The notes beneath the pieces are model-generated. The model was not told the origin of the DNA. It did no database searches and worked only from the letters and a program-made list of their open reading frames with translations. From NCBI GenBank assembly GCA_903919075.1, contig CAIXGR010000025.1, forward strand, positions 1 to 64,000: a DNA stretch of 64,000 nucleotides, in the 5' to 3' direction. Source of the DNA: an uncultured Bacteroidota bacterium. GTDB lineage: Bacteria; Bacteroidota; Bacteroidia; Chitinophagales; LD1. Shown here piece by piece: positions 35,775 through 45,933 of the stretch. A program made the translations under genes and the position numbers. Position 1 is the stretch's first letter; every line of letters starts with the position of its first letter.

Positions 35775-36167
35775 AACGTAGATATTGATGATTAAGAAAT
35801 AAAGCGGAGCAAATTTATCCGAATTTATAAGAATGAAAAATGAATGTTTTGCACCAAAGCATAATAAGGGGCTTTACAATATAGTTACCTGATTTATAGC
35901 TCTTAATAAATTACAAAACCTAGTTATTCAAAAATTCCCCTTTTCCAGCTCATCTTATAAATACAAACCAACGAACGCTTAAAATCACACAACGGAATAC
36001 TAATACTTGTTTATGTTTGTATTATAAGTTTGGCTATTTTTTTCCTGCACCGCCTGCCGGTGTTTGAAAAACCGGAAATTGTAATTTATATATGCAACTC
36101 CTTATTAAAATTAACATTCTAAATCAAATGAAAATGATTTTGCTTTTTGGTTTAGATTTTTAGTGCG
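35775..36167 (+). other. AT-rich intergenic region with promoter-like box upstream of the T9SS protein gene
   Basis: The gap separates two divergent genes. TAAGTTTG (36025-36032) fits the -7 consensus TAnnTTTG, with TTG at 36007-36009 fifteen bases upstream, slightly short of the usual spacing. Downstream, CACCG-CCTG-CCGGTG and CCGGTGTTTGAAAAACCGG fold into small hairpins in the leader (36048-36076). No gene is seen. Confidence 0.4.
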
Positions 36168-39100
36168 ATGAATAAAAACATGAAAAAGGTTTACTACATT
36201 ATTTTTGCCCTACTTAATATACTGTGCTTAACTGTATCTGCCCAAATCAACGTTGCGTCAAATTCCAATGGAAATCAGTTAGCACAAATTATATCTGGCA
36301 ATGGTGTTACAATATCCAATGTCACCATGAATTGCCCCACTGGCGCTGCAGGTACATTTAATTGTGTTAACTGCGATCTTGGCATGAAAACAGGTATCGC
36401 ACTCACTACGGGTTGTGTAAGTAATATTCCGGGGCCGAATGATCAGGACGGCTCCCTTTCAAGTTGCGATAATTTCGGTGCCGGAGATCAGGACCTGGCA
36501 AATCTTATCAATGCTGATGTTAGTACTTTATTCGATGCCTGCACACTCGAATTCGACTTGAAAGTATTGAGTGACAGTGTTCAGTTTAATTATATTTTCG
36601 GCTCAGAAGAATACCCTGAGTACGCTTGCAGTTCTTTCAACGATGTATTTGCGTTTTTCATTAGTGGCCCGGGCATCGTTGGCTCGAAAAATATTGCATT
36701 AGTTCCCGGTACTAATACTCCGGTTTCTATAAATACCGTAAACGACGGGCCGGGGCTTAATTCGGATGGCAGTTGCAATACTGTTTACCCTCAATATTAC
36801 GTTAATAATGGCGATGGGTCTACTAGCCCGTATAATAGTTCTCCTTATTATATCCAATACGATGGATTCACTACCGTGCTTACTGCAAAAAGGCACGGCT
36901 TACAGCCTTGCCAAACTTACCATTTAAAACTTGCTATTTCCGATGTTGGCGATGGCATTTTCGATTCAGGCGTTTTTATCGAAGCTAATAGTCTTACATC
37001 TAACGGCGTAGCTTTTGATTCGGCAACAACCAGCCTCCCTAACGTTAAGAATGCAGTACGAAATTGTGTAAATGGAATTTTTACTCTCCATTTCCAAAAT
37101 CCGGTAACACAAAACACAAACGTGCATTTCAAGATTGGAGGCACAGCTACCAACGGGGTTGATTATATACCTATTGCCGATAGTATTTTATTTCATACCG
37201 GTGACAGTACAGCACAAATTGTCATTCATCCGCTCAATTCTGCGAACAATAGCGATACAGAAACTGTAATTTTGTATTTATATGATGTTTGCAGCCTCGT
37301 TCCTTATGATAGCAGCATTTTACTTATTGTCGATTCTATGCAACTTCACGTTGGACCGAATGCAAGCATTTGCGCAGGTGATTCAGTTCAGCTAACAGCC
37401 TCTTCAGGCGCTGTTACTTATTCTTGGACTCCTGCAACCGGGTTATCTGCTACTAATATTGCTAACCCTATCGCTTTCCCGAGTTTAACAACCACATATA
37501 AGTGTACTTCCGCTGTAGGCTCGTGCCAAACCTCCGATTTGCTTACAATAACAGTTATTACGCCACCATTTAGCGTTGATGCAGGGCCCGACAAAATAAA
37601 TTGCACTTCTAATGGCGTTCAGTTAAATGCTACCGTTACCGGCACTATTGTAAATGGCCACCCATTTGTTTATTCTTGGACACCAGCCACTGGACTTAGT
37701 AACGACAGCATTTTAAATCCGGTAGCCGCCCCGGTGTCAAGTACTACCTACACAATTAATGTTTTAAGCGGCAATTGCAAAGTTAAAGACTCCGTAAATA
37801 TTACTATTGGACATATTCAGTCTACAGATTCCGCTACAAATGCAACTTGCTTTAACTCCAACGATGGAACTGCTAACGTAAACGTAACCGGTGCACCTCC
37901 ATATATTTATCTCTGGAGCAACAATGCAAATACTCAAAGTGTATCGGGGCTTGCTCAGGGAACTTACTACGTAACCAGTACCGACAATCTTGGCTGTGCA
38001 ATAATCGATACCCTAGTTGTATCATCGCCACCGGCAATTGTATTTGGTGCACCGGTTGTTACAAACGTAAGCTGCTTCGGTGGTAGCGATGGGATCATCA
38101 GCATTACAGCCATTGGCGGCAACGGCATATTGAATTACTTGTGGAGCAACGGCACTAATGCTAACAGTATCAATAATCTTTTAGCCTATACCCCTTACAT
38201 CGTTACCGTTACAGATTCAAATTCATGCACAGCCGACACCAGTATATCTTTAATATCATCTCCTCAAATAATAGCAAACATTACCGCTACCAATGTTTCA
38301 TGTTTTGGCGATAACAATGGCACTGCAACGGCTAATGCCACCGGAGGAGCAGGCGGTGGATACACTTATTTATGGAACGACAATTCAACAACAGCAATCG
38401 ACACAGGTTTAGCAGTGGGCACTTATTCATTAATAGTTACCGATTCTGCATCATGCACCGCAACTGATAGTATTTCTATTACTCAGCCCGTCCTGTTAAC
38501 AGCAACCGATACCGGAATAGGCCCCCGTTGCATTTATAGTACCGATGGAACCATTAATGTTTTTCCAGCCGGTGGAACATCGCCATATCAATTTAACCTG
38601 TCTTTTAACGATAGTGCTATTATGAACAATGGCAGCGGAGCTTTTGCCGGGCTTGCCGCGGGCAACTATTCTGTTACAGTTAATGATTTTAATAATTGCA
38701 CCACATCGGTTGACTTAACCCTATTGTTACCTCAGCCTGATGTATTTCAATACAGCAGCACACCTACTTCATGTTACCCTAACCAATCTGTTAGCGGAAA
38801 TGGTAACGACGGAGTGATAAGTGTAACACCAATAAGCGTGCATAACGGACCATACAATTTTACAATCGATGGTGGTTCAACCCAATCTTCAAATAGTTTT
38901 TACAGCCTAAGCGCTGGAACGCATGAGGTAGTAATAACTAACCAGAATGATTGCCTTACTGATACCTCTGTGATAGTTGATCAACCTCTACAAGGAATTG
39001 CCGACATATATCCATCAGACACAACAATTAAGTTAGGGCAATCGGTTCAATTGTACGCTTCGTTTTCACCTTATTCTGATATTGATATTAACTCCTACAG

Positions 39101-39524
39101 TTGGACCCCTACCACAGGGTTAAGTTGCACAGATTGTTTTAACCCTGTAGTTACCACATATGGGCATGCCAATCAATACACATTAACTATAATTTTTAAT
39201 AACAAAGAATGCTATACTACGGCACAAGCAACAGTTATTGTTAATGGCAATTCGCCTGTTTATATTCCAAATGCATTTACTCCAAACAATGATGGCAACA
39301 ACGATATATTCTTAATTTATGGAGAAGACATAAAGACCCTTGATTTGAAAATTTTCAACCGTTGGGGTGAGGAAGTTTTTAAAACCAACAGCCAGTTTAT
39401 AGGTTGGGATGGAACATTCAAGGGCCTCTTGCAAAATCCGGGAGTATATGTATACGAAGCAAATATTACCTTTTTGGATAATACCCAAACCCTTAAAAAA
39501 GGAGCAATTACTTTAATTAGGTAA
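36168..39524 (+). CDS. Large secreted adhesin-like protein: choice-of-anchor L domain, SprB repeats, T9SS type B sorting domain
   Basis: An 1118-residue surface protein with a signal peptide (KKVYYIIFALLNILCLTVSAQ); ATG 36180 is an equally good start. The choice-of-anchor L domain (about 27-275) shows GIALTTGCVSNIPGPN and FNYIFGSEEYPEYACSSFNDVFAFFISGPG. A Calx-beta-like region (about 290-395) and two PKD/Ig-like segments with SWTPATGLS follow. SprB repeats start near 555, 630 and 709, each with a TCF/SCF-x-x-x-x-DG opening and LWSN or LWND core. The last about 90 residues (YIPNAFTPNNDGNNDIF ... IFNRWGEEVF) are the gliding-associated type B T9SS signal. Probable role: adhesion or gliding-related surface contact, inferred from architecture. 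Confidence 0.92.
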   Translation: MNKNMKKVYYIIFALLNILCLTVSAQINVASNSNGNQLAQIISGNGVTISNVTMNCPTGAAGTFNCVNCDLGMKTGIALTTGCVSNIPGPNDQDGSLSSCDNFGAGDQDLANLINADVSTLFDACTLEFDLKVLSDSVQFNYIFGSEEYPEYACSSFNDVFAFFISGPGIVGSKNIALVPGTNTPVSINTVNDGPGLNSDGSCNTVYPQYYVNNGDGSTSPYNSSPYYIQYDGFTTVLTAKRHGLQPCQTYHLKLAISDVGDGIFDSGVFIEANSLTSNGVAFDSATTSLPNVKNAVRNCVNGIFTLHFQNPVTQNTNVHFKIGGTATNGVDYIPIADSILFHTGDSTAQIVIHPLNSANNSDTETVILYLYDVCSLVPYDSSILLIVDSMQLHVGPNASICAGDSVQLTASSGAVTYSWTPATGLSATNIANPIAFPSLTTTYKCTSAVGSCQTSDLLTITVITPPFSVDAGPDKINCTSNGVQLNATVTGTIVNGHPFVYSWTPATGLSNDSILNPVAAPVSSTTYTINVLSGNCKVKDSVNITIGHIQSTDSATNATCFNSNDGTANVNVTGAPPYIYLWSNNANTQSVSGLAQGTYYVTSTDNLGCAIIDTLVVSSPPAIVFGAPVVTNVSCFGGSDGIISITAIGGNGILNYLWSNGTNANSINNLLAYTPYIVTVTDSNSCTADTSISLISSPQIIANITATNVSCFGDNNGTATANATGGAGGGYTYLWNDNSTTAIDTGLAVGTYSLIVTDSASCTATDSISITQPVLLTATDTGIGPRCIYSTDGTINVFPAGGTSPYQFNLSFNDSAIMNNGSGAFAGLAAGNYSVTVNDFNNCTTSVDLTLLLPQPDVFQYSSTPTSCYPNQSVSGNGNDGVISVTPISVHNGPYNFTIDGGSTQSSNSFYSLSAGTHEVVITNQNDCLTDTSVIVDQPLQGIADIYPSDTTIKLGQSVQLYASFSPYSDIDINSYSWTPTTGLSCTDCFNPVVTTYGHANQYTLTIIFNNKECYTTAQATVIVNGNSPVYIPNAFTPNNDGNNDIFLIYGEDIKTLDLKIFNRWGEEVFKTNSQFIGWDGTFKGLLQNPGVYVYEANITFLDNTQTLKKGAITLIR

Positions 39525-39801
39525 AATTGCCCCCCCCTGCAAACATAACCCCTGGTGGCCAGCAAATAACCGCAAAAACCGCGGGCTATAAACACAGCCT
39601 TTTCCTCATTTTATGCAGCATAGCAATTTCTGTACGAAATAGTATGGAATACCGGGAGCCTTTAACCACGAAACAAATACAACGCAAAGCTACAAAGTAT
39701 AACAAATTAGCTTTTTGCCCAGGCACATGCCGAACACAAGGCAAATCAAAATGAACAGAATGGCAATTTAAAACCTGAGTAAGTAATAGATACTATAAAT
39801 A

Positions 39802-40920
39802 TTAAGTAGTCTTTCTATAATTCAGCACCGCCCATGTATTAAATACTATTCCCAAAATAATTATAGCAATAAAGTGTGGTTGAATATCATGAAAGGTACT
39901 GCCTTTTAATACCACCATTCTCATTACAGCAGCAAAATGGCTCATAGGGCTCAAGTATGATAGCGCTTTGCCCCAATCTGGCATACTATCTATAGAAGTA
40001 AAAACGCCACTTATCATATTAAACACAAGAACAAAAAAGAATGCCAGCGAAACTGCCTGTTGTTGTGTATCGGAATAAGTAGATATAAGCAACCCGGCCC
40101 CCAATAGTGTTATTAAATAAGCACTTAAAAAACCATAAAGCAAACCAATATTACCTACCGGTACTATACCATAAGCAAACCGCGATACCAACATGCCAAT
40201 AGTAAAAACAAACATGCTAAGCACCCAGTATGGAATAAGTTTACCTAATATAAAATGATGTTTTTTAATAGGCGTAACATTAATCTGCTCAATGGTGCCT
40301 ATCTCCTTTTCCTTTACAATATTAAGCGACGCAGAAAAAGCGCCAATGCCGGTAAGCAACGAAACAATTAACCCCGGCACCATAAAAAGAAAATAACTCA
40401 TAAATGGGTTATACCAATTTGCATTTACAACATCAATAGTTGGCGCTTCGCTAAAATGGCCGGGTTGGTTCCATTGCAGGCGCACATCCTGATTAAAATC
40501 TGCAACAATAGCACCCAGGTAACCACTTCCCACTCCCGCTTTTGTTCCATTTATCGCGTTTACGGCTACATAAACTTCTTCATGGCCTTCACGCACTAGA
40601 TTTCTTTCAAACCCCTGTGGAATTTCAAGTATAATATCTGCCTTATTCTGTTCAATCATTTTATTTGCGGCTTCGTACGATGAGTGATAAGTGCCGCCAC
40701 TAAAATATTTCGAAGCATAAATTTTCGCAATTAGTTTATTCGAATAAGTAGAGTGATCGTGGTCAACAACCGCAACTGCAATTTTTTTCACTTCGAAATT
40801 GGCTGCCAGAGGCAGCAAGGTAAGCTGAATAACCGGTCCCAGAATTATAGATATTAGCAGGGACCTGCTACGCAGAATCTGCCTGAATTCTTTTTGCAAT
40901 AAAAATCTTAATGTTCTCAT
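39802..40920 (-). CDS. ABC-2 type permease of the efflux operon (YbhR/YbhS-like), second subunit
   Basis: A 372-residue permease with an N-terminal helix (SLLISIILGPVIQLTLLPLA), an extracytoplasmic domain (about 45-175) and five C-terminal helices. The motif NIVKEKEIGTIEQINVTPIKKHHFILGKLIPYW at the first cytoplasmic loop is typical of ABC-2 drug exporters. It is the last of seven same-strand genes, starting four bases inside the end of the sister permease. It probably forms a heterodimer with that protein and is driven by the two upstream ATPases. Confidence 0.92.
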   Translation of the reverse strand: MRTLRFLLQKEFRQILRSRSLLISIILGPVIQLTLLPLAANFEVKKIAVAVVDHDHSTYSNKLIAKIYASKYFSGGTYHSSYEAANKMIEQNKADIILEIPQGFERNLVREGHEEVYVAVNAINGTKAGVGSGYLGAIVADFNQDVRLQWNQPGHFSEAPTIDVVNANWYNPFMSYFLFMVPGLIVSLLTGIGAFSASLNIVKEKEIGTIEQINVTPIKKHHFILGKLIPYWVLSMFVFTIGMLVSRFAYGIVPVGNIGLLYGFLSAYLITLLGAGLLISTYSDTQQQAVSLAFFFVLVFNMISGVFTSIDSMPDWGKALSYLSPMSHFAAVMRMVVLKGSTFHDIQPHFIAIIILGIVFNTWAVLNYRKTT

Positions 40921-42038
40921 GCCAGACGGATTTTAAAACTTCTAACATTAATAACTACCAGCACTAAAGTTATACCCGCCAATACAAGTGTTTCGCGCCA
41001 TATAGCAGTAAAACCAAGCCCTTCAAGCATTACAGCTTTTACAATAGTATAGTAGTAACGCGATGGCACTATGTACGAAATGCCCTGCATCCAAAAGGGC
41101 ATATTTTCAATGGGGAACATAAAACCGGTTAGCATCATTGTGGGCAGCATCAAACTCATTTGCGATGTCATCATAGCCGACATTTGCGATGTAGAGCCAA
41201 CAGATATAAGCAACCCTAACGCCAGACATGAAATAATAAACAAGGTGCTTTCGGCAAACAGCAAAATTACACTGCCTTTAATAGCAAGGTTAAGCAGAAA
41301 CACGCTCATCAATAAAATAGCTGCAAGATTTAATAACGATATAAGCAGATACGGAATTGTTTTAGCTATAATAACCAAATATGGTTTTAGTGGCGACACC
41401 AGCAAAATTTCCATAGTGCCCATTTCTTTCTCTTTTACTATCGCAACCGCTGTCATCATGGCGCAAATAAGCATTAGCACAAGTGCCATTACACCGGGTA
41501 CAAAATTTGGCGCCCCAAGCAACTCAGGATTGTACAACATTTTCACTTGCGGTATTATGCTGTAAGGTTTTTTAGTTTGAGCAAGCGCCTCAGCCTGGTA
41601 ATCGTTTATTATTGATGTAAGATAATTTGAAAGTGTTGTAGCTGTGTTTGGGTCGCTTGCATCGGCAATTACCTGTATCTGTGCTTTATTAAGATGCGAT
41701 AAGTCGCTATAAAAATCAGCAGGAAAAATTACAGCCATCTTAATATCGCCCGACCTTAAAGATGCTTCTATCTGGTCGTGTGTAAGCGTGGCTTTCTGCA
41801 CATTAAAATATTTGCTCGCTTCTATCTTTCTAATAATTTCCTGCGAAGCATAATCCTTAGCGTAATCACAAACTACAATCTTCGAGTTTTTAATCTCGTT
41901 GCTCAACACAAAACCAAAAAGCAGCACCTGCGCTATCGGTATACCAAAAAGCATTAACAACGTTTTCCTATCTCGAAAAACGTGGTAAAACTCTTTTTGA
42001 ATAAAAGCATATAGTTGCTTCCACACAGCATTTTTCAT
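40917..42038 (-). CDS. ABC-2 type permease of the efflux operon, first subunit
   Basis: A 373-residue permease. The open frame extends 17 codons upstream into the ATPase gene, but ATG 42038, one base after the ATPase stop, gives the standard MKNAVWKQLYAFIQKEFYHVFRDRKTLLML start. The periplasmic domain (about 45-175) is followed by five helices. The loop motif AIVKEKEMGTMEILLVSPLKPYLVIIAKTIPY matches the sister permease. The overlap with the downstream gene suggests coupled synthesis. Confidence 0.92.
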   Translation of the reverse strand: MKNAVWKQLYAFIQKEFYHVFRDRKTLLMLFGIPIAQVLLFGFVLSNEIKNSKIVVCDYAKDYASQEIIRKIEASKYFNVQKATLTHDQIEASLRSGDIKMAVIFPADFYSDLSHLNKAQIQVIADASDPNTATTLSNYLTSIINDYQAEALAQTKKPYSIIPQVKMLYNPELLGAPNFVPGVMALVLMLICAMMTAVAIVKEKEMGTMEILLVSPLKPYLVIIAKTIPYLLISLLNLAAILLMSVFLLNLAIKGSVILLFAESTLFIISCLALGLLISVGSTSQMSAMMTSQMSLMLPTMMLTGFMFPIENMPFWMQGISYIVPSRYYYTIVKAVMLEGLGFTAIWRETLVLAGITLVLVVINVRSFKIRLA

Positions 42039-42039
42039 A

Positions 42040-42783
42040 TTAATCTGCTTTACGTTTGGCTCCACGCGCCAATTGATAAAATACTTCATTCATCGATTCA
42101 ACAGAAAACTTCTTTTTTAAATTAGCCGGTGTGTCAAAAGCATCTATCCGCCCATCAACCATTACCGAAACCCGGTTGCAATATTCAGCTTCATCCATAT
42201 AGTGGGTGGTAACAAAAACAGTAATACCCCTGTCTGCTGCTTCATATATTAAATCCCAAAACTGCCTGCGTGTTACCGGATCTACCCCACCGGTAGGCTC
42301 ATCCAAAAAAACAATTTTTGGCCGGTGAATAACCGCAACCGAAAAAGCTAACTTTTGTTTCCACCCCAATGGCAATGAAGCCACAAAGGTTTTCGCTTCA
42401 TGCTCAATACCCAACCGCGTCAACAATTCAGCTCCTCTGTCCTTTATCTCTTGGTTAGATAGCCCGTAAATACCGGCATAAAAAGTAATGTTCTCCATCA
42501 CCGTAAGGTCTTCGTATAACGAAAACTTTTGGCTCATGTAGCCAATGTTTTTCTTTATTTTTTCAGCATCCTTATATACATCAAAACCGGCCACTGTTGC
42601 TGTACCCGAAGTAGGAATTGAAAGCCCGCAAAGAATACGCATAGCTGTAGTTTTACCCGCACCATTGGCACCAACAAAACCAAAAATTTCGCCTTGCCTT
42701 ACATCAAAAGTAATAGCATCCACAGCGGTAAAATCATCGAACCGCTTGGTTAGTTTATCAGCTTGTATGGCTATGTTGCTCAT
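42040..42783 (-). CDS. ABC transporter ATPase, second half of a split YbhF-type ATPase
   Basis: A 247-residue cytoplasmic ATPase. Walker A is GANGAGKTTAMRIL (39-52) and Walker B is IVFLDEPTGGVDP. The signature loop, normally LSGGQ, reads SLPLGWKQKLAF, as in the second ATPase domain of YbhF. In E. coli YbhF the two domains are one polypeptide; here they are separate genes overlapping by 26 bases. It supplies ATP binding and hydrolysis for the two downstream permeases. Confidence 0.93.
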   Translation of the reverse strand: MSNIAIQADKLTKRFDDFTAVDAITFDVRQGEIFGFVGANGAGKTTAMRILCGLSIPTSGTATVAGFDVYKDAEKIKKNIGYMSQKFSLYEDLTVMENITFYAGIYGLSNQEIKDRGAELLTRLGIEHEAKTFVASLPLGWKQKLAFSVAVIHRPKIVFLDEPTGGVDPVTRRQFWDLIYEAADRGITVFVTTHYMDEAEYCNRVSVMVDGRIDAFDTPANLKKKFSVESMNEVFYQLARGAKRKAD

Positions 42784-43702
42784 TTTGCTTCTCGGTTATT
42801 CTTATAAAATAATCTTCAATTCCTGCAGGTATTTCTGTTATTTCAAGTTGCTGCTGCCCTTTACCGGTTAAATAATTAGTAAGCGTACTTACAGCATTAT
42901 CCGAATCTTGTTTAAAGCTTAAGTGCATTGAATCGCCAAAGGTGAAACAGCTACGGGTGCCTTCATAATCCCGTAAATCATGCAACAGCCTATGCATGTT
43001 TGCGGATTTAACAGCAAAAAGTTTTCCGGGATATTTTTTAACCGTATTAGCAGGGCTATCAATACTTAAAATTTTTCCGCCTTCAATTAGTGCAATCCGG
43101 TCGCATAAGGCCGCTTCATCCATATAAGGTGTAGAAACCAAAATAGTAATACCCTGATACTTTAATCTTTTCAGCATTTCCCAAAACTCAACACGCGAAA
43201 CCGCATCTACTCCTGTTGTTGGCTCATCAAGAAATAATACTACCGGTTTATGTATCAACGCACAACATAATGCCAACTTCTGCTTCATTCCTCCCGATAG
43301 CTTACCCGCCCGCCGTGTTTTAAAAGGTTCTATCTGTACATAAATATCTTTGATAAGCTCGTAGTTCTCTTCAATACTTGTATTAAAAATGGTAGCAAAA
43401 AAATTCAGATTTTCCTCTACCGTCAAATCCTGGTAAAGCGAAAACCTACCGGGCATATATCCGATACAATTACGTATTAGTTCATATTGTTTTACCACAT
43501 CATAGCCTGCTACAGTGGCATTGCCGCCATCGGGCAACAACAATGTGGTGAGCACGCGGAAAATGCTGGTTTTGCCAGCGCCATCAGGACCTATAAGGCC
43601 AAAGGTTTCGCCTTGCTCAAGTTCAAATGAAGCCTTGTCGACAGCAAGTACTTTTCCTTTGTCGTACGTTTTGGTAATATTATCCAGCGTAATAGCCTTC
43701 AT
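42758..43702 (-). CDS. ABC transporter ATPase, first half of a split YbhF-type ATPase
   Basis: A 314-residue ATPase. Walker A is GPDGAGKTSIFRVL, the signature is KLSGGMKQKLALCC and Walker B is VVLFLDEPTTGVD, all canonical. The C-terminal about 90 residues form the extension seen in YbhF-type domains (YPGKLFAVKSANMHRLLHDLRDYEG). It overlaps the next ATPase gene by 26 bases and follows the HlyD gene with a four-base gap. It should pair with the second ATPase as a heterodimer. Confidence 0.93.
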   Translation of the reverse strand: MKAITLDNITKTYDKGKVLAVDKASFELEQGETFGLIGPDGAGKTSIFRVLTTLLLPDGGNATVAGYDVVKQYELIRNCIGYMPGRFSLYQDLTVEENLNFFATIFNTSIEENYELIKDIYVQIEPFKTRRAGKLSGGMKQKLALCCALIHKPVVLFLDEPTTGVDAVSRVEFWEMLKRLKYQGITILVSTPYMDEAALCDRIALIEGGKILSIDSPANTVKKYPGKLFAVKSANMHRLLHDLRDYEGTRSCFTFGDSMHLSFKQDSDNAVSTLTNYLTGKGQQQLEITEIPAGIEDYFIRITEKQNEQHSHTS

Positions 43703-43706
43703 GGTT

Positions 43707-44606
43707 TTACTTAAATTTTACATCGGCATACATGCCTATTTTTAAATAACCATCATTCTTCACAGCAATTTTTGTAGCCCAAACTAAGTTGGCGCGCTCA
43801 TCCTTAGTCTGAATGGTTTTTGGTGTAAATTCTGCCTTATCGCTTATCCATGTTACTGTCCCTTCGTACTCTTTATAATTATCTGCAGTACTGTCAATAA
43901 ACACCTTTACCTTTTGACCCAACTTTATTTGCGAAAACTGATCATTAGTTACATATGCACGAAGCAAAAGAGTTGATACATCAGCAATTTTATAAAGTGG
44001 CTTACCGGGTGTTGCTTCTTCATTCAAACGCGCGTATTTCGAAAGCACAGTTCCATTTATTGGATTAATCAAATAGCATTTACCCAACTGGTCATTCATT
44101 TGTTGAATCAATGCCCTTAAAGGCACAGTTTCTTTATTAATACTTTGTGTCGAAATATCTAAAGTTGAAAGCTGTGCGTCAATTTGCTTTTGAATTTGTG
44201 CAACCATTGATGTCTGGTCATCCAATTGTTTTTGAGTAGCCGCATCAGCTTTTACTAAATTACTAATACGGGTTTGCTCATGCTGTGCATTTTGCAACTG
44301 CACCTGTAATGATGCTACCTGTGCCGCAATATCCGGACGCTTGCTTAAGCCCGCCTGAATTTGCGCTTCAAGGTTTTTCTTATTGAAGTATAGTTGTGCA
44401 GTATCAATAAAGCCAATGTATTGCCCGGCTTTAAGCGTTTGTCCTTCTTCAATACTAAATTCCTTTATCCTTCCGGTGCCCTCAGAAGAAATAATTGTTT
44501 CTTCGGTCTCGAAAGTTCCCGATGCATCGAATTGTGATTTTTTTGTGCAAGAACTGAGAGAGATAATTGCAATAAGAGTAAAGAATGAGATTTTTTTCAT
44601 CGCCAT
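43707..44606 (-). CDS. HlyD-family periplasmic adaptor lipoprotein
   Basis: A 299-residue membrane-fusion protein of the efflux operon. The N-terminus (KKISFFTLIAIISLSSCTKK) holds a lipobox, so it is probably a lipoprotein anchored at C20. A lipoyl/barrel-sandwich half-motif (GRIKEFSIEEGQTLKAGQYIGFID) is followed by a long helical hairpin (about 75-165). The second half-motif (LINPINGTVLSKYARLNEEATPGKPLYKIADV) and a beta-barrel domain complete it. It should bridge the inner-membrane ABC pump and the TolC channel. Confidence 0.93.
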   Translation of the reverse strand: MAMKKISFFTLIAIISLSSCTKKSQFDASGTFETEETIISSEGTGRIKEFSIEEGQTLKAGQYIGFIDTAQLYFNKKNLEAQIQAGLSKRPDIAAQVASLQVQLQNAQHEQTRISNLVKADAATQKQLDDQTSMVAQIQKQIDAQLSTLDISTQSINKETVPLRALIQQMNDQLGKCYLINPINGTVLSKYARLNEEATPGKPLYKIADVSTLLLRAYVTNDQFSQIKLGQKVKVFIDSTADNYKEYEGTVTWISDKAEFTPKTIQTKDERANLVWATKIAVKNDGYLKIGMYADVKFK

Positions 44607-44627
44607 TTTTGTTTTGTATTGAATAAT

Positions 44628-45911
44628 TTAATTTCCTGATATGTTTTGGTGATTGTATTCGGCCTGTAATAATTGCACCTGGTGTAAAATCATATTTTGG
44701 CGGGCCAATGCTTCGGCATCTACCTGTGTTAAATAATCGTGACTGGCTATTACCCCATTTTGCAATTGCGCGCTCGAAGCATTTTTTACCGAAGTGCGCA
44801 GCTCAACTATTTGCTTGTCGTTTTCAAGCAGCTCTGCATATTTTTTAATCTCCTGGTCTTGCTGAGATAAATTTATGCGTGTATTAAAAAGGAATGTTTC
44901 TTTCTGAATATCTAAATCACTTTGATTCATCGCAAAAATCTCCTTGCTGTTTTTACGCATATAAAGGGCAGTTAAGCTCCAATTGAACCGAATACCGGTA
45001 ATCCAAAAAGCGCCGAAATTATTGCTCACTGTATTTAATGTTGGCCTTCCATACGAGCCATCGAAGTAGGCATTAACTTGTGGCATCAATCCTGTTTCTA
45101 ATTGTTTTGATTGAACATCGTAACTTCTTTTCTGCAAGTCGTACAACATTAATTCCGGCCTTTTAATATCGCTACTTATCACCGGTGCAGGAGGGCTAAG
45201 CAATACAACGCCATCGCTCAACACCTGATTAGTTAATAGGCCCAACACTAATAAATACGATTTACGCGAACTATTTAGCGATACTTCATTTTGTACAGTT
45301 TGCAGTAGTTGTGCCTTCAATTCATCTACACTACTTTTATATGCATTACCGTTATTAACTAAAGCCTGCGCTTTATCAATTCCATTTTGAATATCCTTTT
45401 GTTGTAATACATTTTGCTTTAATTGTTCATCTATTAACAATACACCAAAGTATACCTGATTGACGCGGTCACGCAGGTTGTATAAACTAACCTCCAGATT
45501 TTGTTCCTGGATATTAGCCTGTGCTATTGCATTTTGCTTTTTAAACTTACTTTGCTCGCCATCAAAAATCACTTGGTAAGCCTCCGCTGTAAACCGGTAC
45601 TGGTCTTTACTATAAGTAGGAAATTTAATCGTGTTAAAAGGTGCAGGCAGAGGACCACCAAATACATCCGCAAAATTTGTGGTTTCCGACTGATAAGTAG
45701 CCTGCCCGGTAATATTTAGTTGGGGGATATAATTTCTCCAGGCATTTTGCAATGTAAACTGCTTTGTTTGCTCAATTACATTATGCTGCTTAAGCATTGG
45801 GTAATTTTGTTTGGCCCATACATAGCATGAATCTATACTAATTGCCCTGCCATCTTGAGCAAATACGCCAACTACGGGCAGCAAAAAAATAAGGATGAGA
45901 ATTCGTTTCAT
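44628..45911 (-). CDS. TolC-family outer-membrane efflux protein
   Basis: A 427-residue protein with signal peptide (KRILILIFLLPVVGVFAQ). Two repeats of the OEP fold are seen: ISIDSCYVWAKQNYPMLKQ at the start, long coiled helices, and GLMPQVNAYFDGSYG ... GIRFNWSL as the beta-strand/helix repeat. It forms the outer-membrane exit duct for the adaptor and ABC pump encoded next to it. It lies between the TetR gene and the HlyD gene with short gaps. Confidence 0.93.
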   Translation of the reverse strand: MKRILILIFLLPVVGVFAQDGRAISIDSCYVWAKQNYPMLKQHNVIEQTKQFTLQNAWRNYIPQLNITGQATYQSETTNFADVFGGPLPAPFNTIKFPTYSKDQYRFTAEAYQVIFDGEQSKFKKQNAIAQANIQEQNLEVSLYNLRDRVNQVYFGVLLIDEQLKQNVLQQKDIQNGIDKAQALVNNGNAYKSSVDELKAQLLQTVQNEVSLNSSRKSYLLVLGLLTNQVLSDGVVLLSPPAPVISSDIKRPELMLYDLQKRSYDVQSKQLETGLMPQVNAYFDGSYGRPTLNTVSNNFGAFWITGIRFNWSLTALYMRKNSKEIFAMNQSDLDIQKETFLFNTRINLSQQDQEIKKYAELLENDKQIVELRTSVKNASSAQLQNGVIASHDYLTQVDAEALARQNMILHQVQLLQAEYNHQNISGN

Positions 45912-45933
45912 TTATTTAATATTTATTCGTCTT

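Noticed and set aside
39527-39754. 75-codon plus-strand frame after the T9SS protein
   Set aside because: No initiation context, low-complexity composition and no counterpart features. Treated as intergenic.
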